In this document: positions 24,101-36,100 of the stretch, one piece after another
Layout of the letters: each line of letters begins with the position of its first letter
How positions within the stretch are numbered: the stretch's first letter is position 1
Assembly: GCA_027574665.1 (NCBI GenBank)
Contig: CM050659.1
Location: 23,041,001-23,105,000 of the forward strand
DNA length: 64,000 bases
Direction of reading: 5' to 3'
Origin: Rhynochetos jubatus
Lineage: Eukaryota > Chordata > Aves > Eurypygiformes > Rhynochetidae
Made by a program: the position numbers and the translations under genes
Notes under the pieces: generated by a model
What the model saw: only the letters and a program-made list of their open reading frames with translations
What the model was told of the DNA's origin: nothing
Database searches by the model: none

Positions 24101-27100
24101 AATAAGGTACTGTATTATGGTTTGTGTTGATACATGAGAAAAGGAGTTGCTGTCTCTTCTGCCAGCTGCATAGGGACTTGGGTGGCTCAAACAGCTCTGT
24201 ACTAAGTACGGTGAAAAGTTGTAACTTTTCTCATTGTTAATTCAGTGTTAAAATTCGTAAAATGGCACCGTCATGGAGAAAAACCATTGTGTGTAACTAA
24301 AACCATTTCATGTCTGGATCTTGATGAAAACGCATGATATCTTTTAAGTAAATGAAATTTCTAAACTAGTAGATGAAGGCTTTCCTAGTATTTGGGTTTC
24401 TTTTCCAGTGTGGAGCAGGTGATAGCTGATCTGATCGAGCACCATGAGAACAGAAAAATAGTTCTTTATTGATAGTCATTAGGTACTGTCCAATGATAAC
24501 AAAACCTTCAGTGCTGCCTTAGCACAGCTGGGCTTATCTTTAATATGTCGGCTCACAGTTGTCAAGGGGCCACTTCTTCTGTCATGCTGGCTGACTTATT
24601 TTAAGAAAAAGTATCTTTCTTGCGAGCTAAACTCCTCCTGTGTGTATAAGCATTTTGGGGAGCTTGTCTAAAAATGAAGGATGTGACGATCTCTGCTATA
24701 ATTTTCTTGCTAATACTTAATTTATTTAATTTGTGGTAGAGTAACTCTGAGGATGAGGACAATGATGATTCCAAATCTCCTGGAAAAGGCAGGAAGAAAA
24801 TAAGGAAAATTATTAAAGATGATAAGCTTAGAACAGAAACACAAAATGCACTTAAAGAAGAGGAAGAAAGAAGAAAACGTATAGCAGAAAGAGAACGGGA
24901 GAGAGACAAACTGAGAGAGGTACGTTCTCTTTTCTTTGCGAATGCTAGGAGGTTGAATTGTTAAAGATGTTTAAGACGACATGTTTCTACCTCGGTTTAA
25001 TTTGATAAGTAATTTTAAAACTACTTGGATGTAGCCTTGTAAGCCACAAGTTTGATTTGTAGTTTCCTGCCAGTTAATGTTGGTAAGTTTTTTATGTAAG
25101 ACTACTGAGGTCTTCAGAAAGTTCTTTCAGTCACCTTCTGCTTTGCTTTGCTTGGGGAAAAGCACGCTCCCCAGGTAAGCTGTGATACATTACAAAGAAT
25201 TGAAGGTTTCTCTTTACTCAACAAATTACGACTTCCAGTTTTGCTAGAGCTAGTGTATGTCAAGTGCTTGGTATTAACTCACGTGTGAAGTATTCCTGTG
25301 ATGCCCTGTTTCTGTTTATAGGTGATAGAGATAGAAGATGCTTCACCGCTGAAATGTCCCATTACAACTAAGCTGGTTTTAGATGAAGATGAAGAAACCA
25401 AAGAACCGTTAGTGCAGGTTCATAGGAATATAGTTACCAGGCTGAAACCTCACCAAGTAGATGGTAAGGAAAGAGTGTTGTAAATCTTTTTTTCTTCCCC
25501 TCTCCACTGGCACAGCATCTTACGCAACCTGAATTAGAATCGTAAGAAAAACTCCTTGGTAGGGAAATGCCAGAATGTCAGGTTTAATCCTTTATTTTTG
25601 GAACATCTGAATAAAAGTAAATTAGATCAGTAATACATAATTTTACAAGCAAAAAACCTTAGAAATATAAAGTTGGAAGAGTCCTCAGAATCATCTAAAT
25701 CTCCACACTGATGCAGAATCATAACTTTTACTCATTCTGTTGAGAAATTAGTATATTCACTTCTTACAGTTTTCAGAGAAGATTTAAAAATCTCGCGGTA
25801 TTTTCCTGGCTTTCTCAACATATTTTGTTTTTCTGATACCTGACATGACTGCAGATCAAGCCAACTTCTTTCCAGGTTCTGTTTCTAGTGAAGAAGGAGA
25901 AAAGGAGAATAACCAGGCATTTTCTTCACAGCTCATTCTGATATTTTATATTTTCCTCAAAGTTCACAATCTACAACCTTTTTATTTTCGTAAGAAACTT
26001 TGGACTTGCTTCAGCTATAAAGGGAGGTGCCCAGAACCAGGGACAGCAGTGAAGTTGAAGCCTCATCTCTGCTGAGTGTAGCACAGTGGAATACAACTCC
26101 CCCATAAATAGATTGGAAAGAACAAAAAACAACCTCGTGTTGTTAACGCTTTTTGTTATGTAGCATGTGTTTCCTTTCCTTTTTTAGCTGTCACAGTTCG
26201 TATTAGTCTTTTTCACCTCTTCAAGCACAGAACTTCACATCTGATCTGTCTTGGCAGAATTTCTTTTAGTTGGTTTCAGATAATTTTGCTAATTTTACCA
26301 AGATCATTCTAGTCTTTTTATGGAGGCCTTGCCACTTTCTGTTCTGTCTCCTCTTTCCTTCCTGTCCCCAAGATCACAGTCATCTGCAGTCTGTGCAGTA
26401 AGTCTGTGCATTTTCTAAGCCAGTTGCCACATTTTCAGGGAAAACTGTGAATGTAATTCAGTTCAGGACAAATATTATCCCACATACAACCCGTTGGACA
26501 GAAATTAATCAATAGTTGCTCTGAGCACTGCTTTTCTAAGAGTGATCACACCTATCTCTTACCAGGCAAACTTTAATAAAATGAATGTTTAATAAGAAAA
26601 TTTTCAATCATTCTCTTCAGGTGTTCAGTTCATGTGGGATTGCTGCTGTGAGTCTGTAAAGAAAACAAAGACATCCCCTGGTTCTGGATGCATTCTTGCT
26701 CACTGTATGGGTCTGGGCAAAACGTTACAGGTAAGAAACAGAATGTCACCTTGTTTTCTGGTCTGTAGCTTGCTCTCAGAAGCTGATCCAGCAAAAGCCA
26801 ATCAGAGACTTTCAGAACATAGTAAAGCTTACTGTTACCTAGGCAGTAACTCGAGTTGTCGGAGGAAAACGTTTTGTAAAGAGATCTTGAGAAAGAAGTT
26901 GGTTTGTAGGGTACATCTGTGAAGGTTCTGTTATGCTCTTGTGCTTTCTGCACTTTTAAAATATCTAAAATTAAATTAGGTAATCGTTGATATTCATGTG
27001 AAAAGGTCGTATTTAATTGTAAGTGAAGTGCAGCTCCCTTATAGCTCAAAACAAGAAGACGCAGCTAGTAGGAGACAGGCTTCAGGAATCTGCTCAATAA

Positions 27101-30100
27101 TCTGAAGCAGGTTGTGGTTTTTACTGTCTTCCTCGTTCATGTGTTGCTCCTTAAACTGTTTATTTTCCTCAGTGTTTTTTCAATTAATTTGTTGAACTGA
27201 TACAGTAGAGGTTTAGCAGGGTTTGGTTTTTTTGTTTCTTATGCCAGACTCAGTGTCTGAAGTCAGATGCTTTGTGTTTTAGCATAAACAACCTTTTACT
27301 ACAGTTTAGACTCTCAGGGTTGAGGGACAGGGGGCATTTGTTTTCTGTCAGTAATTGTCCATATGTCCATTCATTTTTTGGGTTGTGCCTCACAAGACCA
27401 GAAACTGTCATTGCCTTGGCAGTTAACTACAGGGCATACTTTGAACCCCTTTTTCACTTCTTCCTTTCCTTTCTTTGGCTTTACAATTCTTTGCTTCCTG
27501 AGCCCTTCAGGTTCAAGCCCTCAGTTGTCACTTCGGCGCGTGTTCCTTCTCTTTACTCTGCTGAAGACTGCTTTGTAAAAAACTTTAAAACAGACTATTG
27601 TAGCATTTCTTAAAAAAAGAATTTTCCATTATTCTTGGATACATTTCTTGGACAATTTTCCATTGTCTGATACAAGTGGCTCTTCCTGCCATGTTGAAAC
27701 ATGCACAGTGAACTATTAAGTCTTTAAAGTCTGAAGCTCAAGCCCCATCTTAAAATGTATCTTTTGAAACTGATCACCCAAACAGTTGCTGTAAAGCAGT
27801 TGCTGGTGGCTCTTTTTCTTGGGCCTCTTACGATCATGGCAGGCCTCAGGAGAAGCTTTTGCTCATGGCCTTCAAAAGAGGTAAAAGACCAAAGCCAGTT
27901 TTCTTGAATTCCCTGCATCTCAGTATTCCTGCTGGCACCTTTCCAGGGTAGTCAGGAGTGTTGAATTCCTTTTGTGTTTGCTTGTTTCCAAGTACCTGTA
28001 GGTCTTCATAAATTTTGGGTTCGCGTGTAGCCAGATCACCACAAATACTATGAGCACAGAACTGAGGTGAATTGTCCGTCTTGCTGCTCTGCTGCTCAGT
28101 CTGTTCCCAAGAATTCCTTTAGCAGAAGTCATTTGACAGAACAACCTTTCCCTCTGATTCTGGGAAAGAGAAAGGGAAATTTTTGAGAACTCTGAAGAAG
28201 AAGGGAGGATAACAGCTTTATCTGTGCTTGAAAAGGCCCTCAGAAAAGCAGGACCACTTCGGTCTCCCTGTTGTTGGCCTTCATTGATGCTGTGTTTCCT
28301 CATTTCCGGAGAAGAAAGATGTTCCCATATCCTTACTGGGACAGCTGGCTAGGGAAATGGATTACTGTGAACCTTTCTGATCTCTGGCTTGAGCTGAATC
28401 ATTAGAAATTTAACTTGCAGCTTCTGCAGACATTGGAATTGGTTGGAACTGATTTCAACTCTGGGTCAATCAGGGCTTCTTATGCCAGGAATGGTTCTTG
28501 GCTATAAAGTCACTTGACAGGAGATCTGCTGAATGCTCTGGTGAGTGAGTGACTGGCAGGTCCACATCACCGGAGCAGCTGGCACTTGCGCAGCGCTTCA
28601 TTCTGAGTTCTTTCTTCTTGCTCCAAACGTGGATGCACTTTACTCGTTCCCTGGAGTGCCGTCTCTAGCGTGGTGATGATGGTTCTCAAAGAGGTTATTT
28701 TCTTCCTACAGTGAGGATGGGATCCTCAAAGCATCTGTGAGGAAATGCCATTTCACCATACTCTTCCATCTTGGTCAGCTGTGGTAGAAGCTTCCCCATT
28801 GGATTGGGAAGCCCTATGACCTGACCCGAAGGCCTGTTCATTCCTAGAGAGGTCAGTATATCAACGTACTGGAATCCCAAGCTCTATGAAAGATGTCTCA
28901 ACATTTTTGGGGCGGAACTAGATTCATAGCCTGCAAGTGACAGCAGCCAGCTTTATGGCCTTGTTAGTCACTTGGCAAGCAAAATGCTTTAGGATCCTGG
29001 TGGCAAGCAGTTGCTCTCGGACACCTGTGCCTTTGGAACCAGGTGTCTCAGTAGTTTTTACTCTCTGTAGTGCTCACACCTGCCTCGCTACTTGGTGTTG
29101 GGCGTAGTCAGCACACCTGGTCGCTGCTAGATAGCAGACTTGGCTTGAAGTCTTTCATTATCTATGCAGGTGAATTGCTCTAAAGAAGGTCTTCAGAGAG
29201 AATCTAGCAGGAGGAATCTGTTGATCTTTGCTGGTGTTAGCTAAGCCTTACTGGGTTGGATGGCTTCCTTCCCTCTAAACCGTTGCTGCCCAGGAGTGTT
29301 CAGAAAGTGAAGGTACATGAGAAATACCGAATCATGCTCTCCTCTCATCTAATTCAGACACATTTTATTTAGTACTTTCTGATCCTTAGAATCTTCTTTC
29401 TTCACCTGCGAATTACAGGACGTAGTCATGGAGCGCTTAGGCTGGCCTAACATCTTCAGATTCTTTAAATCCCCTGCAATCAACAGGCTCAAGGGACTCA
29501 AGGGCAGCTTGGGTTTTGTGGTATTCTGATTTTGGGCGTTGAGGGTTTTTTCTGAGTAACAGAGCTGTAGGTGATCAGAGGCCTCTGGTCATTCCCTGTA
29601 TGCACTGTTCAGGTAAAGCAAGCTGCAGTGTTGGTAGGTTGTGGTGCACAGCATGTGGACAGCATGTTTTTTAAAAACTCCAGCTGCAGTGCATATATTG
29701 CTTTGTTTATGAAAGTTGAGGTGTCTGACACAGTATTTTCACAATCTGCAGTCCTATAGAAGAGGACTTTCACACACTTTGAAAATCACCATTGAAGAGC
29801 ATATTTTTACATGCTTAGTTCTAGCTTTGGTGCTACGGTTCTTCAGGAGTTAATGACACCTTTTACTGGAGATTTGCAGTCTAGAAGACTTTGAACACTT
29901 ACACTTTATACACTAGATACTGGAGTTTGATGAAATACTCCACAGCAGAAGGTATTTTTGTATGTTGCCCAGATGTGTTCATGACATTTGTTTTGGCTGT
30001 AACTTCTTGACAGTCGAAGGCGGCCACAGTTACAAGTGTGTATCGAGTATTTTTATGGCCATTGTTTATAGCAAAGGTAGTTGGTTTTTTCCTTGTGTGG

Positions 30101-33100
30101 TCATTTCCCCGTCCTTCCGCTGTACTCTAATGCCATTCGTTGTTTAGCTCTTAAAAGAGCTAAATTGGCAATAAGTTTCAGTGGACTTTGCACAGTGTAG
30201 AGAAGAAAGTAAAGGATTGGGGAAATAAAGCAATTAGGGGCTTGCTGGCTGTCCAGGACACAGGAGTTCTGGGATTAGTTTTTGCATTTGAACGTGAGAT
30301 GCTTTTGTCTTGATGGCAAACCCACTGGTAGTTCCTTCTGTATTGCAGCATCAAAAAGCAGTTTGCCCAGTGTTCTGAGCATAGTCGTGCAGTTTGAAAT
30401 GACTTTGAACAGCGTACTAAATCTGAGTCGCCACATCTGGAAAGAACCGTCCGGATGTTGCACAGTTTTGTGGATTAGGGTGCAGTCTTCACCGTTAAAA
30501 GTCTGGTGGAGAGCTGGAGCCGCCTTGGGATCACTGACTCTTCCACTCGCGGGTTTTTACAGGTGACCCCTAGTCCTGTACTTGTTTGCTGCTGCTCAAA
30601 ACCAAGCACTCCAGCAGCAACCCTGAGGGACATCCAAATATTTAAGGTTTTTCCCCAAGCCGCAAGGAGGTGTTATCATCTGCAGCATACATCTGGTCTG
30701 GCAACAGGGTGAAGACTTGGAAAGCCTTTCAGTAACCTGCTCCTTTGGGAGAACTTGCCAATATGTTGGAAAAAATGTGGAAAACAGTGTTTTAAGACCA
30801 AACTTCACTGTCAAGGAACTTCATACGTTTATGAATTCCAAAGAGGTGAAATTATTTAATGTTTGGTGCGAGTACTGGTAGAAAGCTTAAAAATTACCTG
30901 GTAGAAATTTGTGGTTTATGAAAAGCCTTGGTGAAATATAAAGGGAGTTAGTTATTTATGAAATCATTCAGCTGTCTGGTGCAGTCGGAAACGGCGTGTG
31001 TCTTGATACGTGAAGGATTTAGTCAGCCAGGTAACAGGAAGTAGTAAGTGTATGACTTCAAAATACAGGGGTATGAAAGCTCAAGCAGCGAGTGGTTTAA
31101 CAAACATAAAAAGAACGTTTATGTTGTTGGTAAGTTTTATATGTAAACATACACTTGTATGTTTAATGCTCAGTGTTTTATTTGGCATTTTGTCCCTCTT
31201 CTCCTCTTGCAGGTAGTAAGTTTTCTACACACAGTCTTGCTGTGTGACAAGCTGGATTTTCGGACAGCTCTGGTAGTGTGTCCACTGAACACTGCCTTGA
31301 ACTGGTTGAATGAGTTTGAAAAATGGCAAGAAAGTCTAGAAGATGACGAAAAACTAGAGGTATAAGGCTTAAAAAGACTTTGAAACAGCTGAACGGTTTA
31401 TATAATTGGGAAGCTCTACCCCTCAAATTATAAGGCTAATTACAAGGAATGCGCTTTAAATATGTGAAAAATCTACTTGCATTAATACTCCTTAGGTATT
31501 TAAAAGTTACACCGATACTTTGGTATTTTAGAAGAAATTCAAGCCTATTTTTCACCCTCTGAAAGGTCTGTGAACTAGCAACTGTGAAACGCCCTCAAGA
31601 GAGAAGCTACATGCTCCAGCGCTGGCAAGATGAAGGAGGTGTGATGATAATAGGCTACGAGATGTATCGTAATCTTGCACAAGGCAGGAACGTGAAGAGT
31701 AGAAAACTTAAGGAAATATTTAATAAAGCTTTAGTTGATCCAGGTAAGTGAAAATTAATACACTTCTGCATTATATATATTGTAATTTCTGATTTACGTA
31801 GGTGAGCTAAGTAATCTTGCGAATGGAAATCTCTTGGGCAAATAATTTTAATCGAGAACGTTAGTAAGATTTATCACATTTTATTGGGGTTTGCTGAGCT
31901 ACAGAAATGGGTGTTCTGAAACTCCCCCATCTGCTTGCGTAAATAGACTTCTGTGACAGTCTTTCTTCTCTTAGATCAAATACAGAAATGACCACAGGAA
32001 TATATACTGGAAACTTACCTAACAGTATTTTTTGCTAGCGCTGCTTTCTTTGCAAGGAAATTGGAGGTGACTCTTGGAACCAAGGGTTGTTTTAATCTGC
32101 TGATTTGTTACAAGCTGCTTTGTCCTTGATAGAAATCTACTGTTAGGAGAGCAACTACACATGAAAAAGGGTTGAGAATGTACCTTAGAAGTGTGAACAA
32201 ACAAGTGTTGCTTAAGTGCTAATAAATTAATTGCAGATAAAGCTCCTAAATAGTTCATTTTCTCAGTCTAAGAAATGGATGTCTGGTTTCAGCTCAGCTG
32301 AACTGAGCAAACTTACGGAAGCACGTCTGTAAGCACTTGAAAATATTCCAGGTTGATATAACCGATCTATCACACGGTCACCAAAAAGAATAAACATTTT
32401 AGGCTTAGCAAATTTCACTAAAATAACAAAATTTTCTGACACGTTTTGAACTGGCAACTGATACCTGCAAACAACTTAGGGTTATACAGCGTATTTTAAA
32501 AAATATTTGTAAAAGGCACCTTTGCTGTCACTTCAGTATTTCTCTTCTGAGGATGCTGAAATGGTAGGTGGGGTAAACGGCGTCTTTGATTCTGGACAGG
32601 GTTTTCTGGGGGTTTAATTATCTGGCTGGGCTTTTGGTTTCTTGGCAGTGTGGTTGATTTTCTTTCTTTTTTTCTTTGTTGCTTTCTGATTGATAAAACA
32701 CAGCACTGTTACAGTTTATAATTGTACTTCATCTGTTGTTATCCATTAGTTTTTTGGAGACGTTTGAGTTGGCTAAATTGATAAGTATCTTGCCACGACT
32801 GTTACTACTTGTATTCCTGAATGACAGCACTGGCAATATAGCAGGCTGCCAGTAAAGAGTTAGGAAGCTATGTGCTGGCTTTCTTCTGTGACTGTAGGTA
32901 GGAAAACCTTTCCCTCTGGGAGCGTTTTTAATTTAAAAACTTGCAAATTTGGTATTTGAGTGATAATTTAATGATATGTGTCTGGTTAAGATGAATCCTG
33001 CTAGGGTAGACATACTCTGTAGTAGAGGCTTGTATTGCACAGAAGAGGGGACTGGAGAGGGAAAGTTTAGCCAAAGTTTATGGGTGGAGAAGTAGTGTGA

Positions 33101-36100
33101 GGAGTGATTTCATTAATTAGCTAGCTCTGCTATGTGAAATAATAGCAGGGTTATGTACGCATGCAGAGCAGCAAATGGTTTCCCATAGTGCTTTGTGCAA
33201 GTGCTGAAATGCTGTTTGGTGTGTGGAGCGCGCTTGCGCGTTGCTTGCAGCGTTTCAGTAACTTGGTACTACTAATAAAAATTCCCGTGTGGTTTAACTG
33301 GACAGAGCTCTTGAGTGGGCTGTGGGCATGAGGCAGACTTCAGGTCTTGTAGCCTTCAGAGGCAAAGGAGAGCTGTGTACATCTGTCAGTATGTTTTATG
33401 TATATCCATGGAGTAACGTCTACAGGTACAACAACAAGGATAAGAGGGCGAAGACTCTGAGGAAAGATTGAAGGAGTAAGGCTTTTTATCCTGAAACAAG
33501 ACAACTAAACTGACAGATTTTCCACCATGTACAAACTGGCTGTTGAAAGGACTGTTACCCGTTGTTTTTTACATCAGCTGGAGAAAGGAAAGGGCAGAAT
33601 TCATTCTGATTTGCAGCAGAGGTAGTTTAAATTAGGTATTATTACACAGCGTTTTAGCAGGAGTGAGGTCGTGGAGTTTCCTACTTCTGTGCAGGAGGAT
33701 GTGTCCCTTTCTCATGACTGATCTCAGATGAAGGAGAGGGACTAAATGATCCCTTGAGGTCCCTTTAAGTGTTACATTCCTTTGTGATGTTTTGAGAAAC
33801 ATTCTGTCCATAGTGAATTGCATTCAGGGTTTTTAAGAACACAGAAAAACCCCACGAATTTATGAAAATCCCTGCCACTGGGTGGTAGCCAAGATGTTAG
33901 TTCAAGATAGCAGTGCTGTATGCCTGGCAGGCAAACCACCAGTAATCTCACCACGTTTTTTCATAGTTTTGCTCTCATTTACTCGTAACAACAGTGTTTG
34001 AGGTGGGTTTTCTGTTTTGTAACTAACCACTTCATGCTAATGAATCACTGCCATTGCTGAAACTCATTTCTGGGATATTTGCACCATTTTGGTTGCTATC
34101 TGTCCTCATGCTTTTCTCTAGCTCTGATTATTAGCATAACGTACTAGGCTAAACCCGTCTCCGAGAATGATGTGTGAGTGTGCAAGCTGTCATTTTTGGT
34201 GAGGAGATGTTGCATGTACTTCAGTTGTAGAAAACAGCTCCAAACCATCTCGGTAGTACTGTACACGGCGTGAAGAGCTTGCTTGCAAGATCCTTACTCT
34301 TCAGGAAATACTAGAAGGAGGAGTAGAGGAAGGGTCTGTCACTAATCAGAGATGTTTGCCTAGAATTAAAGGAAGGTTTTGTGTGGAGCCACTCAGGGTT
34401 TTGCATGCTGTCAAAACTGGGGAAGGTACAAAAGTTGTGAATTCGTATGGGGAAGTGTTTTTGTGGCAGGTGTGAAAATTCAGAAAGAAGTAGGCTTGGA
34501 CAAGTCTGAGTGTGTTCAGAATTCATACGTGGGTTTTCATGATTGTCTTCTAGATCTGGTTAAAAAGACAAACCTTTTTCCAGCCAGGAAAAAAAGAGAT
34601 CTTGATTCTTTTTGGTTTTTAGCATGTAAGATTCAAATCACTTTTTGACACTTAAAATGTCACGATTGAGATGACTGGCACTGGCATTAAATCATGCAAG
34701 GGGTCAGAGGTATAATTCATTCTCTGTTGCCGATCCTGTCCTACAGCTAATTTTCTTCTTTACAAGACAGTTTAAGGTTAAGCTGAGGAAAACTGTTCTC
34801 AGTAAGTTGTAAAAGAGTAGGTTGTCCGCGCTGATGAATACTCGTTTGCCACCTCAATATCAACCTTTTCAGAGCTGAATAGATGAACCCAGCTGGTGAT
34901 GGCTTTGTATGGTGTTTTTCAAAGGTGCGTGAACTTGACTTGAGCTGAATTCATGGTTGATAGTACTGGAACTGAGGTCAGGTTTACATCTGGTGAAACA
35001 TTCTGGGTTACTAGTTGTCTTCTAGAATATCTTTTACTTTTCCTTTCAAGGAAAAGTACTGCCCCAGATATTCCAGATATTGCCCCAAATCTGAAAACCA
35101 TTAAGGTGTGTGAGTCCCTTCTGCCAAGTTTGGTATTGTGTATCTTGAACCCCAAATTGCAACACTTCATAATTCTACTAGAGTACTTTGCATACGGTGG
35201 AAATGTGGTGTGGTTTTGACGTGGCTTGTGCAACCTGCCCGAAACAGCAGTCTAGAATCCTTGGGTTTATCTTCTGGAAGAAAGCTGAGGGCGGTTCTGT
35301 GTGACGTTCACCTATGGGTTGGCAACTCGCTTGTCTGTAATTCAAACCAGATTTGGTTGTGTCTTATCTTAGATAAGATTTGGTTGCCCTGTTTACTGCT
35401 GTTGATACTGACCTGTTGCCTTAACAAAAAATTACCAGTTACCTGATTTTCCGTTTTCTTTAGAACTGAGCGAGCACCAGAAGATGGCAGCCTACGCTGC
35501 AGTGAAGGAAAATTTTATGACGTTTTGACAGGGGAAATGGAAATGTAGACGTGCACACGCACACTGCACGGATAGATAATTGTTACAGGAGTATATTGCA
35601 AAGCTGGGTTTAATCCTTGCCATGAAGACTTTGCAAGCAGCAGCCTGTAGTTTACCAGAATAGCTACTGTGAATGCTTGTGCAGGGGCTCAGTGAGGACT
35701 TTAACAGTGCTAAAAAATCCCATCATAAATCATGCACACACACACAAGTTAAAAAAATACCAAAACCAAACCAAAACAACTTAAAAACATTAGTAGAATC
35801 GATTTTGCATTCCTTAGGCTGCCAACTTCTTTGTGGTTATGAGACATGGAGGAGATCTAATGTTATGTTACTTCTTTCTAGGCCCCGACTTTGTTGTTTG
35901 TGATGAAGGGCATATACTGAAAAATGAAGCATCTGCTGTTTCTAAGGCAATGAATTCTATTCGATCCAGGAGAAGAATAATTCTTACAGGAACACCACTG
36001 CAAAATAATCTTATAGAATGTGAGTAGTTCTCTGGTTTAAGAAGTGTTTATTTCATTGAATATACTTTGGCCTTTCAGCAATATATAGAGATATTTAGTT

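Larger units (their letters stand above)
31744..35881 (+). other. ATRX intron 19
   Basis: 4.1-kb GT-AG intron. It contains an old CR1 relic (33410-33795), a palindrome flanked by direct repeats (35349-35386), a candidate stop-bearing exon (35464-35528) and an A/C-rich tract (35747-35784). Confidence 0.87.
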
